A stretch of 40,009 nucleotides of DNA from Corynebacterium striatum ATCC 6940. Its GTDB lineage: Bacteria > Actinomycetota > Actinomycetes > Mycobacteriales > Mycobacteriaceae. Under the pieces are notes generated by a model, which saw only the letters and a list, made by a program, of their open reading frames with translations, was not told the origin of the DNA and ran no database searches. Both the position numbers and the translations under genes were made by a program. The stretch spans positions 419,753 through 459,761 of the forward strand of contig NZ_GG667519.1 in the NCBI RefSeq assembly GCF_000159135.1, given 5' to 3'. Positions 31,218-39,172 of the stretch are shown piece by piece (position 1 is the first letter of the stretch; each line of letters opens with the position of its first letter).

Positions 31218-32894
31218 ATGACTACCGCAACGAAACCACAACGCAAGGCTCGTCCGCGCAAGCCCGAGGGGCAATGGAAGATTGACGGCAAGGAGCCGCT
31301 CAACACCGACGAGGAGATCAAACAGGAAGACGGCGGCCTGTCCGCTCGCCAGCGCGTCATCGATATCTACTCCAAGCAGGGGTTTAAGTCGATTCCGCCA
31401 GAGGATCTTGCCCCACGCTTTAAGTGGCTCGGCCTCTACACCCAGCGCAACCAGAACCTGGGCGGCGAGCTGACTTCTAAGCTGAGCAACACAGAGCTGC
31501 AGGACGAGTACTTCATGATGCGCGTGCGTTTCGACGGTGGCCGCGTGGACCCGGCCAAGCTGCGCACCGTGGGCGAAATCTCCCGCGACTACGCTCGCTC
31601 CACCGCGGACTTTACGGACCGCCAGAACATCCAGTTGCACTGGATTCAGATCGAGGACGTTCCCACAATCTGGGAAAAACTGCGCGCCGTAGGGCTCGAT
31701 ACGCTGCTGGGCTGCGGCGACGTCCCACGCGTCATCCTCGGTTCGCCAGTCGCGGGCGTGGCAGAAGACGAGATCATCGATGCCACCCCGGCAATCGACG
31801 ACATTGTGGAGAACTACCTGCCACGCGATGAATTCCACAACTTCCCGCGCAAGTTTAAGACCGCGATTTCCGGCAACCGCCGCCAGGACGTCACCCATGA
31901 GATTCAGGACATTGCCTTCGTCGGCGTCAACCACCCTGAATATGGTCCTGGCTTCGACTGCTTCGTTGGCGGCGGCTTGTCCACCAACCCGATGCTGTCC
32001 CAGTCCCTGGGCGCTTGGGTCCCGTTGGAGCGCGTTCCTGAGGTCTGGGCAGGCGTAGCCCGCATCTTCCGCGACTACGGCTACCGTCGCAACCGCAACC
32101 GCGCCCGCCTAAAGTTCCTGGTAGCTGAGTGGGGCATCGAGAAGTTCCGCGAGGTCCTAGAGACCGAGTACTTGGACGCACCGCTTCTCGACGGCGAGCC
32201 ACTCGTTGTAGAGCCCGGTTCCCGCGATCACTTGGGCGTGCACAAGCAACAGGACGGCAACTACTACCTCGGTGTGAAACCCACCGTGGGCCATGCCACC
32301 GGCGAGCAGCTAATCGCCATTGCCGACGTCGCTGAGAAGTTCGGTATCACCCGCATCCGCACCACGCCGATGAAGGAGCTCCTCTTCCTCGATGTCAAGG
32401 AAGAGGACATCCCGGCGCTTTCCCGGGCACTCGACGAGACCGGCCTGTATTCCCAGCCTTCCGAGTTCCGCCGGGGCGTCATCTCCTGCACGGGCCTGGA
32501 GTTCTGCAAGCTCGCGCACGTGACCACCAAGGCCCGCGCCATCGAACTCGTGGACATCCTCGAGGACACGTTGGGTGACCTGGACGTTCCGATATCCATT
32601 GCGCTCAACGGCTGCCCGAACGCCTGCGCCCGCTCGCAGGTCTCCGACATCGGCCTGAAGGGCCAGATTGTCACCGACGCTGACGGCAACCGCGTCGAGG
32701 GCTTCCAGGTGCACCTGGGCGGTGCGCTGGGCCTGTCCCCGGATTGGGGCCGCAAGCTGCGTGGCCACAAGGTCATTGCGGACGAGGTGCCTGACTACGT
32801 CATCCGCTTGGTTAACAAGTACAAGGAGCAGCGCGCGGAAGGCGAGCAATTCCGCCACTGGGTTCTGCGCGCCGCTGAGGAGGATCTGCGGTGA
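31218..32894 (+). CDS. cysI: Ferredoxin-dependent sulfite reductase
   Basis: 558 residues of the nitrite/sulfite reductase family, reducing sulfite to sulfide with six electrons from ferredoxin. The siroheme/4Fe-4S cysteines are visible as CTGLEFCKLA (C-x5-C, about residue 425) and NGCPNAC (C-x3-C, about residue 468). The N-terminal RPRKPEGQWKIDGKEPLN matches corynebacterial CysI. The start is set at ATG 31218 by similarity; a GTG at 31206 is possible. The ribosome site GAAAGG is rather far from 31218. cysX overlaps its stop. It forms an operon with cysX, cysY and cysZ. Nitrite reductase (NirA) is the related alternative, but the neighbours favour sulfite. Confidence 0.92.
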   Translation: MTTATKPQRKARPRKPEGQWKIDGKEPLNTDEEIKQEDGGLSARQRVIDIYSKQGFKSIPPEDLAPRFKWLGLYTQRNQNLGGELTSKLSNTELQDEYFMMRVRFDGGRVDPAKLRTVGEISRDYARSTADFTDRQNIQLHWIQIEDVPTIWEKLRAVGLDTLLGCGDVPRVILGSPVAGVAEDEIIDATPAIDDIVENYLPRDEFHNFPRKFKTAISGNRRQDVTHEIQDIAFVGVNHPEYGPGFDCFVGGGLSTNPMLSQSLGAWVPLERVPEVWAGVARIFRDYGYRRNRNRARLKFLVAEWGIEKFREVLETEYLDAPLLDGEPLVVEPGSRDHLGVHKQQDGNYYLGVKPTVGHATGEQLIAIADVAEKFGITRIRTTPMKELLFLDVKEEDIPALSRALDETGLYSQPSEFRRGVISCTGLEFCKLAHVTTKARAIELVDILEDTLGDLDVPISIALNGCPNACARSQVSDIGLKGQIVTDADGNRVEGFQVHLGGALGLSPDWGRKLRGHKVIADEVPDYVIRLVNKYKEQRAEGEQFRHWVLRAAEEDLR

Positions 32895-33145
32895 ATTTCC
32901 GACGCAAGCCCAATCCCAACCGCAACCACCCCATGTACTGCCCGTACTGCGGGGGCACCGGGCTCTTCCCGGATGAGGAAGGGGAGTTTGCCTGGAAATG
33001 CACTGAATGCCTGCGGATTTTCTCCGTGATGTTTCATGGTCAGGACGACGCTCCCGTCGCCCCGGCGAAGACTGTTTCTTCCAACGAGGCGTTGCAGCGA
33101 TCGCTCCAGCGTCGCGGCCACGTCACTGCGACCCCCAAGGAATAA
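32891..33145 (+). CDS. cysX: CysX, small four-cysteine protein of sulfite reduction
   Basis: 84 residues starting at a GTG that overlaps the cysI stop by four bases (GTGA), implying translational coupling. Cys17, Cys20, Cys37 and Cys40 form two C-x2-C knuckles (YCPYCGGTG and WKCTEC), a zinc-ribbon or rubredoxin-like metal site. In C. glutamicum the equivalent gene lies in the same place after cysI and has been suggested to act as an electron carrier for the reductase. The C-terminal half is polar and probably flexible. Confidence 0.88.
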   Translation: MNFRRKPNPNRNHPMYCPYCGGTGLFPDEEGEFAWKCTECLRIFSVMFHGQDDAPVAPAKTVSSNEALQRSLQRRGHVTATPKE

Positions 33146-33147
33146 CC

Positions 33148-33867
33148 ATGACCGCCCTCATTACGTTGTCGCATGGTTCGCGTCACCCGAATGCTGTAGC
33201 TGGCATCGAGGTGCTTACCCAACGCGCCGCCGCGCTTGCCGACGTCGCGCACTGGCAGTGTGCGCACCTCGAGTTCAACGAGCCCGATCTCGCCACGGCA
33301 GCGCAGCAGCTCGCAGCGCGCGGGGAAACCGAGGCCGTGGTGGTGCCGCTGCTTTTTACTGAGGGCTACCACCATCGCGTGGACGTGCCGGAGGCCATCG
33401 CTGCGGCAGAGGAAGCCTCCGGGCTGCGCCTGCTGCGCGGTGACTCGCTGGGCACTGGGGCCGACATGGCGCAGGTGCTGGCGCAGCGCGCAGGCTGCCA
33501 ACCACAGTGCGCGCCGATGACCGATCATTTGGTCATCTACTCGGTGGGCTCATCGAATCTGCAAGCCAACCAGGCCATTGCGCGCCTAGCGGTGCGGGTG
33601 GCTGTCTTGACCGGCGTGAGTACCTCAGTGGCTTTTGCTACACGGGGCGGTAGGGAAGACGTCGCCAAGCAGGCGCGTATTTATGGCTCGGTGCGGGTGC
33701 TGCCGCTGTTCGTTACTGAAGGTCTACTTCTTGACCTGCTCGCAGAAGCCCCAGCGTATGTAGACTCCCCGCTAGGCGTTGACCTTGCGGGAATCGTCTC
33801 CCACCGCTTTGCTCATGCAGCGGGCCTGCCTTATCAGACTCGACAGCTTGTACAGATCGGACGATAA
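33148..33867 (+). CDS. cysY: Sirohydrochlorin ferrochelatase, CbiX/SirB type
   Basis: 239 residues. The N-terminal TALITLSHGSRHPNA is the CbiX/SirB signature with the metal-binding His, and VVPLLFTEGYHHRVDVP carries the second His pair. The second half (from LVIYSVGSS) repeats the fold. It inserts iron into sirohydrochlorin to make siroheme for the adjacent sulfite reductase. The start is ATG 33148, which follows AAGGAATAACC and comes 2 bp after the cysX stop; longer frames overlap cysX. In C. glutamicum cysH, cysD and cysN stand between cysX and cysY; they are absent here. Confidence 0.88.
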   Translation: MTALITLSHGSRHPNAVAGIEVLTQRAAALADVAHWQCAHLEFNEPDLATAAQQLAARGETEAVVVPLLFTEGYHHRVDVPEAIAAAEEASGLRLLRGDSLGTGADMAQVLAQRAGCQPQCAPMTDHLVIYSVGSSNLQANQAIARLAVRVAVLTGVSTSVAFATRGGREDVAKQARIYGSVRVLPLFVTEGLLLDLLAEAPAYVDSPLGVDLAGIVSHRFAHAAGLPYQTRQLVQIGR

Positions 33868-33870
33868 AAG

Positions 33871-34911
33871 ATGCGATCCCTCATTCTTATCGCGCTAGCC
33901 GGTGCGGCGGCGCAGCTTGTCGACGGCGGAATCGGCATGGGTTTCGGCGTAACCTCGACCACCATTCTGCTGCTGGCGGGCCTAGGTCCTGCGCTGGCCT
34001 CCGCGGTGGTGCACACCGCTGAGCTAGGAACCACGTTGGTCTCTGGCTTGAGCCACTGGCGTTTTGGAAATGTGCATTGGCCTACGGTGTTCAAACTGGG
34101 CGTGCCGGGCGCCATCGCCGCATTCATAGGGGCAACGGTGCTCTCCAACGTTTCGACGGAATCGGCTGCGCCCATCACGACACTCATCCTCGTGGCCATC
34201 GGCGCGAACCTGGTGTGGCGCTTTTCCCGCCCGCGTCCTAAGCGCTCGGCATATAAGCGTCAGCACTCCACGGGCTTCCTTGTCGGCCTCGGCTTGGTAG
34301 GTGGATTCGTGGATGCGACAGGTGGCGGCGGCTGGGGGCCGGTTTCTACGTCAACGATGATGGCCATTGGGCGGGAGCAGCCGCGGCGTATTGTGGGCAC
34401 GGTAAATACCGCGGAGTTCCTTGTGACCTTTGGCGCTACCGCTGGCTTCATCGTGGGGCTGTGGCACGAAATTGTGGCGCACCTGGCTGCGGTCATCGCG
34501 CTGCTCATCGGTGGCGCCATCACCGCCCCGATTGCGGCTTGGCTCATCTCGCGCGTTAACCCTGTGGTTCTGGGCGGGTTCGTGGGCACCGCGATTGTTG
34601 ACCTGAACGTGGGCAAGGTCATCGGTGGCGCGGAGACCTACTTCGGCTGGGAGGTCGCTAGCTGGGTGATTCCGGTGGTGCAGGTTGCCATCGCTGTGGT
34701 CGGAATTGCGACCACCACGCTGGGCGCGCGCCGCACCAGGGCCGCGCGGGCGGCAGAGCTTGAAGCTGAAAACGCTGAGCGTGATGCGCACGCAGCGTTC
34801 CATGCATCGCGTGGACACTCGGCTCGCTCTGGTCGGGGATTCAAAGTCATCGCTGAACAGGAGCCAGAGGCTGATCACTGCGCGAAGCGGGCGTCGGTGC
34901 GCGCCCAATAG
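33871..34911 (+). CDS. cysZ: TauE/SafE-family transporter, CysZ-like
   Basis: 346 residues, about eight or nine helices in two similar halves, starting LILIALAGAAAQLVDGGIGMGFGVTSTTILL and with VGGFVDATGGGGWGPVSTSTMM in the second half, both TauE/SafE (DUF81) signatures. The tail after about residue 270 is charged and cytoplasmic. It begins 3 bp after cysY. In C. glutamicum the corresponding protein is considered a sulfate permease; relatives export sulfite or sulfonates. Because this operon lacks the sulfate-activation genes, sulfite or thiosulfate is as likely a substrate as sulfate. Confidence 0.85.
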   Translation: MRSLILIALAGAAAQLVDGGIGMGFGVTSTTILLLAGLGPALASAVVHTAELGTTLVSGLSHWRFGNVHWPTVFKLGVPGAIAAFIGATVLSNVSTESAAPITTLILVAIGANLVWRFSRPRPKRSAYKRQHSTGFLVGLGLVGGFVDATGGGGWGPVSTSTMMAIGREQPRRIVGTVNTAEFLVTFGATAGFIVGLWHEIVAHLAAVIALLIGGAITAPIAAWLISRVNPVVLGGFVGTAIVDLNVGKVIGGAETYFGWEVASWVIPVVQVAIAVVGIATTTLGARRTRAARAAELEAENAERDAHAAFHASRGHSARSGRGFKVIAEQEPEADHCAKRASVRAQ

Positions 34912-34930
34912 GGGCCCAATAAGGGGGAAG

Positions 34931-35683
34931 CTAAGTCGTAAGCCCCGCAACGTCTCCGATGACAAAGACGGCCGGCGGGGCAATGGTCGCGGACTCTACC
35001 GTCTCGCCGAGGGACCCGAGGGTACAGCGGAAGGTGCGCTCACCTTCCATGGTTCCCTCTTGGATGATGGCGACTGGGGTCTGCGGTGAGCGTCCACCAT
35101 CTTGTACTGCCTGGGCAATGGCCCGGGCATTTTTTACGCCCATGATGATGCTGAGGGTGGCGCCAGACTGCGCAAGCGCGCCCCAGTCCAACAAGGACTT
35201 GGGGTGGCCAGGCGGGAGGTGCCCAGAGACAACGGTGAAAGCGTGGACGACGCCGCGGTGCGTGACAGGCACGCCGGCAAGGGCGGGCACGGATACGGCA
35301 GATGTAACGCCAGGGATCACTTCCACAGGCAGCGAGGCGGCAGCGAGCGCCTGAACTTCCTCGAAGCCACGGCCGAAGACATAGGGGTCACCGCCCTTGA
35401 GGCGGGCGACCTTGCGGCCCGCACGGGCGTGCTCGATGAGCAGTTCGTTGATCTTTTCCTGTGAAGTCTGGCGCTGGTAGGGCAGCTTGGAAACGTCGAT
35501 GACCTCTTTTGCGTCGACATCGCACAGTTTGTGCAGATCCTGGGTGGGGCCGAGATGATCTGCCAAGATGACATCGGCGTTCTGCAAGGCGTACATGCCG
35601 CGGACCGTGATGAGGTCCCATGCGCCGGGGCCGCCGCCTACCAGGACCACCGGGTGAATCTGCGGGGTGTTCGCTGTGCTCAT
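34931..35683 (-). CDS. cobA: Uroporphyrinogen-III C-methyltransferase
   Basis: 250 residues. SUMT-family motifs are all present: LVGGGPGAWDLITVRG, VIDVSKLPYQRQTSQEKIN, VARLKGGDPYVFGRG, VIPGVTSAVSVPALAGVPVTHRG and the Met-x-V-K region MGVKNARAIA. It makes precorrin-2 from uroporphyrinogen III with SAM, the first step towards siroheme for CysI (and possibly cobalamin). It is convergent with cysZ. I choose ATG 35683 rather than 35689 because TAGTAT lies 8 nt before 35683, fitting a leaderless start. There is no fused dehydrogenase/chelatase domain; chelation is supplied by cysY. Confidence 0.9.
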   Translation of the reverse strand: MSTANTPQIHPVVLVGGGPGAWDLITVRGMYALQNADVILADHLGPTQDLHKLCDVDAKEVIDVSKLPYQRQTSQEKINELLIEHARAGRKVARLKGGDPYVFGRGFEEVQALAAASLPVEVIPGVTSAVSVPALAGVPVTHRGVVHAFTVVSGHLPPGHPKSLLDWGALAQSGATLSIIMGVKNARAIAQAVQDGGRSPQTPVAIIQEGTMEGERTFRCTLGSLGETVESATIAPPAVFVIGDVAGLTT

Positions 35684-35691
35684 GGTCATTA

Positions 35692-35697
35692 ATACTA
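35692..35697 (-). promoter_or_regulatory. -10 element of the SUMT gene (leaderless)
   Basis: TAGTAT on the minus strand, 8 nt before ATG 35683 and only 2 nt before ATG 35689; this decides the start. Confidence 0.5.
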
Positions 35698-35811
35698 ATC
35701 GCTGCAGGTCCGGCGGCTGAGTCCGGGGCTGTTGGCTGGACTTTTTCTCCCAACTTCCTGTCTGAGTGGCGTGAAAGCCTCTTTTGCGCAATCGATGTCG
35801 GCGTCGCGGGC

Positions 35812-35817
35812 TATGCT
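35812..35817 (+). promoter_or_regulatory. -10 element of the tobH-like gene (leaderless)
   Basis: TATGCT, 7 nt before the ATG at 35825; no Shine-Dalgarno sequence. Confidence 0.5.
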
Positions 35818-35824
35818 CGGGGCC

Positions 35825-36862
35825 ATGGATAGTGGCTATTTTGACGGCGCGGCCTATGACCCAGAGACCGTGCGCTTTTTCGACGTCGCGCACGAGGGCG
35901 GCCAGGTTCGTGTTTTGGCGGGTGAGGTCCAACAGCTCGCACAGCACCTCGGCGGAACTCAGCCGCGCTCGCTGGTCATCCTTCTCACCGAACAGGTGGC
36001 ACGCGCTGCGGCCTATACAGCTGCGGGTTTGGCGGAGCCTTCGCGCGTGCCAGTCGTTGTGGCTGAGTCCCTGCCGCAATTTGTAGGTGCGCTGGACGTT
36101 GTCGTCGTTATCGGTGAGCGCGGCGAGTGTGATTGGGCCTCGCGTGCTCTGATTGCTGCGGATAAGAGAGGAGCCGCTACGGTCTTGGTCGGCCCCGCGC
36201 GTGGTCCCTTGTTGGAGGATGCGCCTGCGGCTACCCTGGTCGCACCGACGCTACCTACGGCAGAGGGGGCGTCGCCTGCACGCAGCATTGCTGCCCTTCA
36301 TGCCATTCAAGCGGTCCTCGAAGAAGAAGGTGAGCTTGTCGCACGGCGCCTCGAAGAGGTGGCTGACGCAATCGACCGTGAACTCGAAACGCTTAGCCCT
36401 GAGCACGATTCTGCTACCAATCCGGGGCGCGCACTCCGAGAATTCGTTGAAGGGGCGCGAGTCGTTCATAGCTGCGGATCTGATCCATATGCTTTCTCCG
36501 AAGAACGAGTCCGGGTTGATTTGGGCTCCTTGGTTGCTCGGATGGCGGCAGCTATTTGGGCTGCCCATGGACTAGGGGGCACGTACGTCGATGCGCAAGA
36601 GCTGCCGATGGTGATTGAACGAAATCAGCATTCTGGTGCAAATGCGATTCGTGACATCTTCTATGACCCCGAACTCGACGGGGGAGAGGAAACGGGTCCT
36701 TTGGTACCCTTGAAAATTGTCTTATGGGGCAAGGAAGAGGCGAACCTTCCCCACTCTATTGCTCAAGCAAGCAATGATCCTGAACCCGCGCTGGGTGATC
36801 TCGCCCGTGCGCTTCAGCTCATTACGCGGAGCTATGCCGCGACCGCCTACGAGATTTCTTAA
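35825..36862 (+). CDS. TobH-like (SIS/phosphoglucose-isomerase-like) protein
   Basis: 345 residues. Actinobacterial family found between manB and manA (Rv3256c position), often called TobH. The fold is related to sugar isomerase domains; visible pieces include VVVVIGERGECDWASRALIAADKRGA, VRVDLGSLVARMAAAIWAAHG and HSGANAIRDIFYDPELDG. The role is unknown but linked by context to mannose metabolism. The start is set at ATG 35825 because TATGCT stands 7 nt before it; longer frames run into the promoter. manA follows after 15 bp with a good ribosome-binding site, so they form an operon. From about 36350 onward third codon positions look less GC-rich than in the sulfite block. Confidence 0.82.
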   Translation: MDSGYFDGAAYDPETVRFFDVAHEGGQVRVLAGEVQQLAQHLGGTQPRSLVILLTEQVARAAAYTAAGLAEPSRVPVVVAESLPQFVGALDVVVVIGERGECDWASRALIAADKRGAATVLVGPARGPLLEDAPAATLVAPTLPTAEGASPARSIAALHAIQAVLEEEGELVARRLEEVADAIDRELETLSPEHDSATNPGRALREFVEGARVVHSCGSDPYAFSEERVRVDLGSLVARMAAAIWAAHGLGGTYVDAQELPMVIERNQHSGANAIRDIFYDPELDGGEETGPLVPLKIVLWGKEEANLPHSIAQASNDPEPALGDLARALQLITRSYAATAYEIS

Positions 36863-36877
36863 AAGAAGGAAACACAT

Positions 36878-38116
36878 ATGCAGCTGCTCAACAGCGCAAC
36901 TCGAAACTATTCTTGGGGCTCCCGCACCATGATTCCGGAGCTCAAAGGCGAACCAGCGGCAGAAGCGCCTATTGCTGAGTTATGGTTCGGCGCTCACCCG
37001 GGTGATCCTTCGACAGTAGATGGCCAGCGTCTTGATGAAGTAATCGCCGCAGCACCCCGCGAGCAGCTAGGTGCGCGTGTCGAACAGACTTATGGGCAAC
37101 GCCTTCCGTTCTTGTTGAAGATCCTCGCCGCAGAGGAACCATTGTCATTGCAGGCTCACCCTTCTAAGGCTCAAGCAGAAGAAGGCTTTGCCCGCGAGAA
37201 CGCTGCAGGAATCGCATTGAACGCTGCGAATCGCAACTACAAAGATGACAACCACAAGCCTGAACTCATCGTGGCCTTGACCGAGTTCTACGCTATGGCA
37301 GGCTTCCGCCCACTTGAGCGCACGCTGGAGCTGTTCAAAGCGCTGGACTGCAAGCAGCTCGACCATTACTTGAGCATGTTGCTGCCAGATCCGGCCGCCG
37401 AATCTGAGAACCTGCGTGCGCTGTTTACTACGTGGATTACTATCCCAACTGCAAAGCGCAAGGAACTCATCGCTGCCATCGTCGAAGCTGGCGAGGCTCT
37501 CATCGCCCGCACTGCTGAGGATGGCGCTGAGGCATGGATGGCACGCGATATGCGTACGGTGATCAACCTCAACGAGCAATACTCCGGCGATATCGGTGTG
37601 CTCGGCGCACTGCTGCTCAACCACATTGTTCTCGCGCCGGGGGAGGCACTGTACCTGAATGCGGGTTCGCTCCATGCTTACGTTTCGGGATTGGGCGTGG
37701 AAATCATGGCGAACTCTGACAACGTTCTGCGTGGTGGTCTCACCCCGAAGTTCGTGGATGTGCCAGAGCTCGTGAAGGTCTTGACCTACGAATCTGTTGC
37801 GGACCCACGCGTGCAGCAGGTGGACAAGGCTGGAGCGCCCAACGTTAAGGGAGCCGAAGCCTGGTCCTATCCGGTACCGATCGACGAGTTCGCTCTTGAC
37901 CGTGTGGAGCTAGGGGCCAATGATGAAGTTGAACTCGAGTTTGACGGTCCTGCCATTGCACTGTGCACCGGCGGAAGCGTTGAGCTTGAAGACGCAGAAG
38001 GAAATACCCAAACTCTCACTCCTGGTGGTGCCGAGTGGCTCCCCGCTGTAGAGGGTGTCGTAAAGGCGCGCGCCGCCCAAAGCGGAGCCGGCCAGCTCTT
38101 CGTCGCTCGCGTCTAG
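36878..38116 (+). CDS. manA: Mannose-6-phosphate isomerase, class I
   Basis: 412 residues of the type I phosphomannose isomerase family, a zinc enzyme converting fructose-6-phosphate to mannose-6-phosphate, the entry to GDP-mannose. Family motifs include RNYSWGSRTMIPEL, LPFLLKILAAEEPLSLQAHPSK (zinc Gln/His), HKPELIVALTEFYAMAGFRP, and the late signature LNAGSLHAYVSGLGVEIMANSDN. AGAAGGAAAC precedes the ATG at 36878. It is the second gene of the operon with the TobH-like gene, and converges with the ornithine-cyclodeaminase-family gene 10 bp away. Confidence 0.93.
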   Translation: MQLLNSATRNYSWGSRTMIPELKGEPAAEAPIAELWFGAHPGDPSTVDGQRLDEVIAAAPREQLGARVEQTYGQRLPFLLKILAAEEPLSLQAHPSKAQAEEGFARENAAGIALNAANRNYKDDNHKPELIVALTEFYAMAGFRPLERTLELFKALDCKQLDHYLSMLLPDPAAESENLRALFTTWITIPTAKRKELIAAIVEAGEALIARTAEDGAEAWMARDMRTVINLNEQYSGDIGVLGALLLNHIVLAPGEALYLNAGSLHAYVSGLGVEIMANSDNVLRGGLTPKFVDVPELVKVLTYESVADPRVQQVDKAGAPNVKGAEAWSYPVPIDEFALDRVELGANDEVELEFDGPAIALCTGGSVELEDAEGNTQTLTPGGAEWLPAVEGVVKARAAQSGAGQLFVARV

Positions 38117-38126
38117 GCGCGTGCGC

Positions 38127-39095
38127 TTAGCCCGCTGCGGCGAACTCGTCGGCAATGGCGCGGGCGACCACTAGGTCTTCCCATGCCATGCCAGTGAACT
38201 TGAACACGACTGGTCGCTCACGAGAGATTTCTGCTTCGCCGCGAATGACCTGCGCCATGGTCAAGACGGCGCCGCGGTCGATAAAGCCCTCGGCCTCTGC
38301 TTGAACGACATCGCCGCCTTCTGCAAAGGTGGTCTCGACGTCCTCGACGATAATCGTTGCCGACCCCATAAGCTCACCCGAAATCTCACGGGCTTGCGGC
38401 GTGTGGGAACCCAACGCGATTATTATCGCGTCCCCGCGCACGTCGCCCAGCCCAAAGAGCGGCTCGGGGGAGTTGGTCGCGGTGATAACAAGTTCTGCGG
38501 CGGCTAGTGCTGCGGCGGCTTCGGGGCTGCCAGCAGCTAGCCACGTTGCGGCGTGGGCAAGCTGGGCGGGACGGTTCCTGCTGACAAAGCTAAACTCAAC
38601 GGGCCTTTCTCGCAATGTATCAATAAGCGTTGCCGCATGGTGACGGCCCTGCGGGCCGGTGCCAAAGATGACTACCTTGAGTGGGGCATCGGCCGAAGTC
38701 GCATTACTTCCGGGGCCTTCTAATAGATTGAGAACCGTAGCTACAGAAACAGCCGGCGTGCGGAGATTTGTAATGGCCTCACCCTCTAAGAGGTGGGAGG
38801 GGGAGAGGGTCTTGGGATCGAAGAGGACATATGTGCCTTGAATGCTCGGTAGCTCGGGGCGGTATCCGGGATCCGAAAGGGATAACAGCTTGATTCCGAA
38901 TCCCAATTCCGGTGCAGTCGCGGGCATAAGAAGGAAGTTACCGTGCTCAACTGGGATTGAGCTGCGTTGTGGATCGTTTCCTAGTTGCAAACCAGACTGC
39001 AGCGTTGAGCGCAACGCGTGCACAGCTTTGGCAGGGGGAAAGCGGCTTTGAATTTCTTCGGCGGTCAGTACGGTGAGAGGCATGCGAGTTCTCAT
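38127..39095 (-). CDS. Ornithine cyclodeaminase/mu-crystallin family protein
   Basis: 322 residues. The conserved substrate Lys is in GFGIKLLSL, the Arg in NLRTPAVSVATV, and the NAD(P)-binding loop is VVIFGTGPQGRHHAATL. The region equivalent to the catalytic Asp of true ornithine cyclodeaminases reads LGSHTPQAREI, without an Asp, so ornithine deamination is doubtful. The wider family includes ketimine reductases and alanine dehydrogenases. The start may be ATG 39095 or ATG 39083 (protein beginning MPLTVLTAEE); neither has a strong ribosome site. It lies downstream of, and probably in one transcript with, the low-complexity anchored protein. Confidence 0.82.
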   Translation of the reverse strand: MRTRMPLTVLTAEEIQSRFPPAKAVHALRSTLQSGLQLGNDPQRSSIPVEHGNFLLMPATAPELGFGIKLLSLSDPGYRPELPSIQGTYVLFDPKTLSPSHLLEGEAITNLRTPAVSVATVLNLLEGPGSNATSADAPLKVVIFGTGPQGRHHAATLIDTLRERPVEFSFVSRNRPAQLAHAATWLAAGSPEAAAALAAAELVITATNSPEPLFGLGDVRGDAIIIALGSHTPQAREISGELMGSATIIVEDVETTFAEGGDVVQAEAEGFIDRGAVLTMAQVIRGEAEISRERPVVFKFTGMAWEDLVVARAIADEFAAAG

Positions 39096-39172
39096 TTTGA
39101 AAGGCAGGTTTAAGAAGCGGACTGCGCGGGTGCTTCTACGTTCGCAGGCTGCTCGGCAAGTTCATTGGGTTC

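Noticed and set aside
35684..36079. N-terminal extension of the SUMT frame
   Set aside because: It covers the promoter and start of the divergent TobH-like gene and lacks SUMT similarity; the enzyme motifs begin right after ATG 35683.
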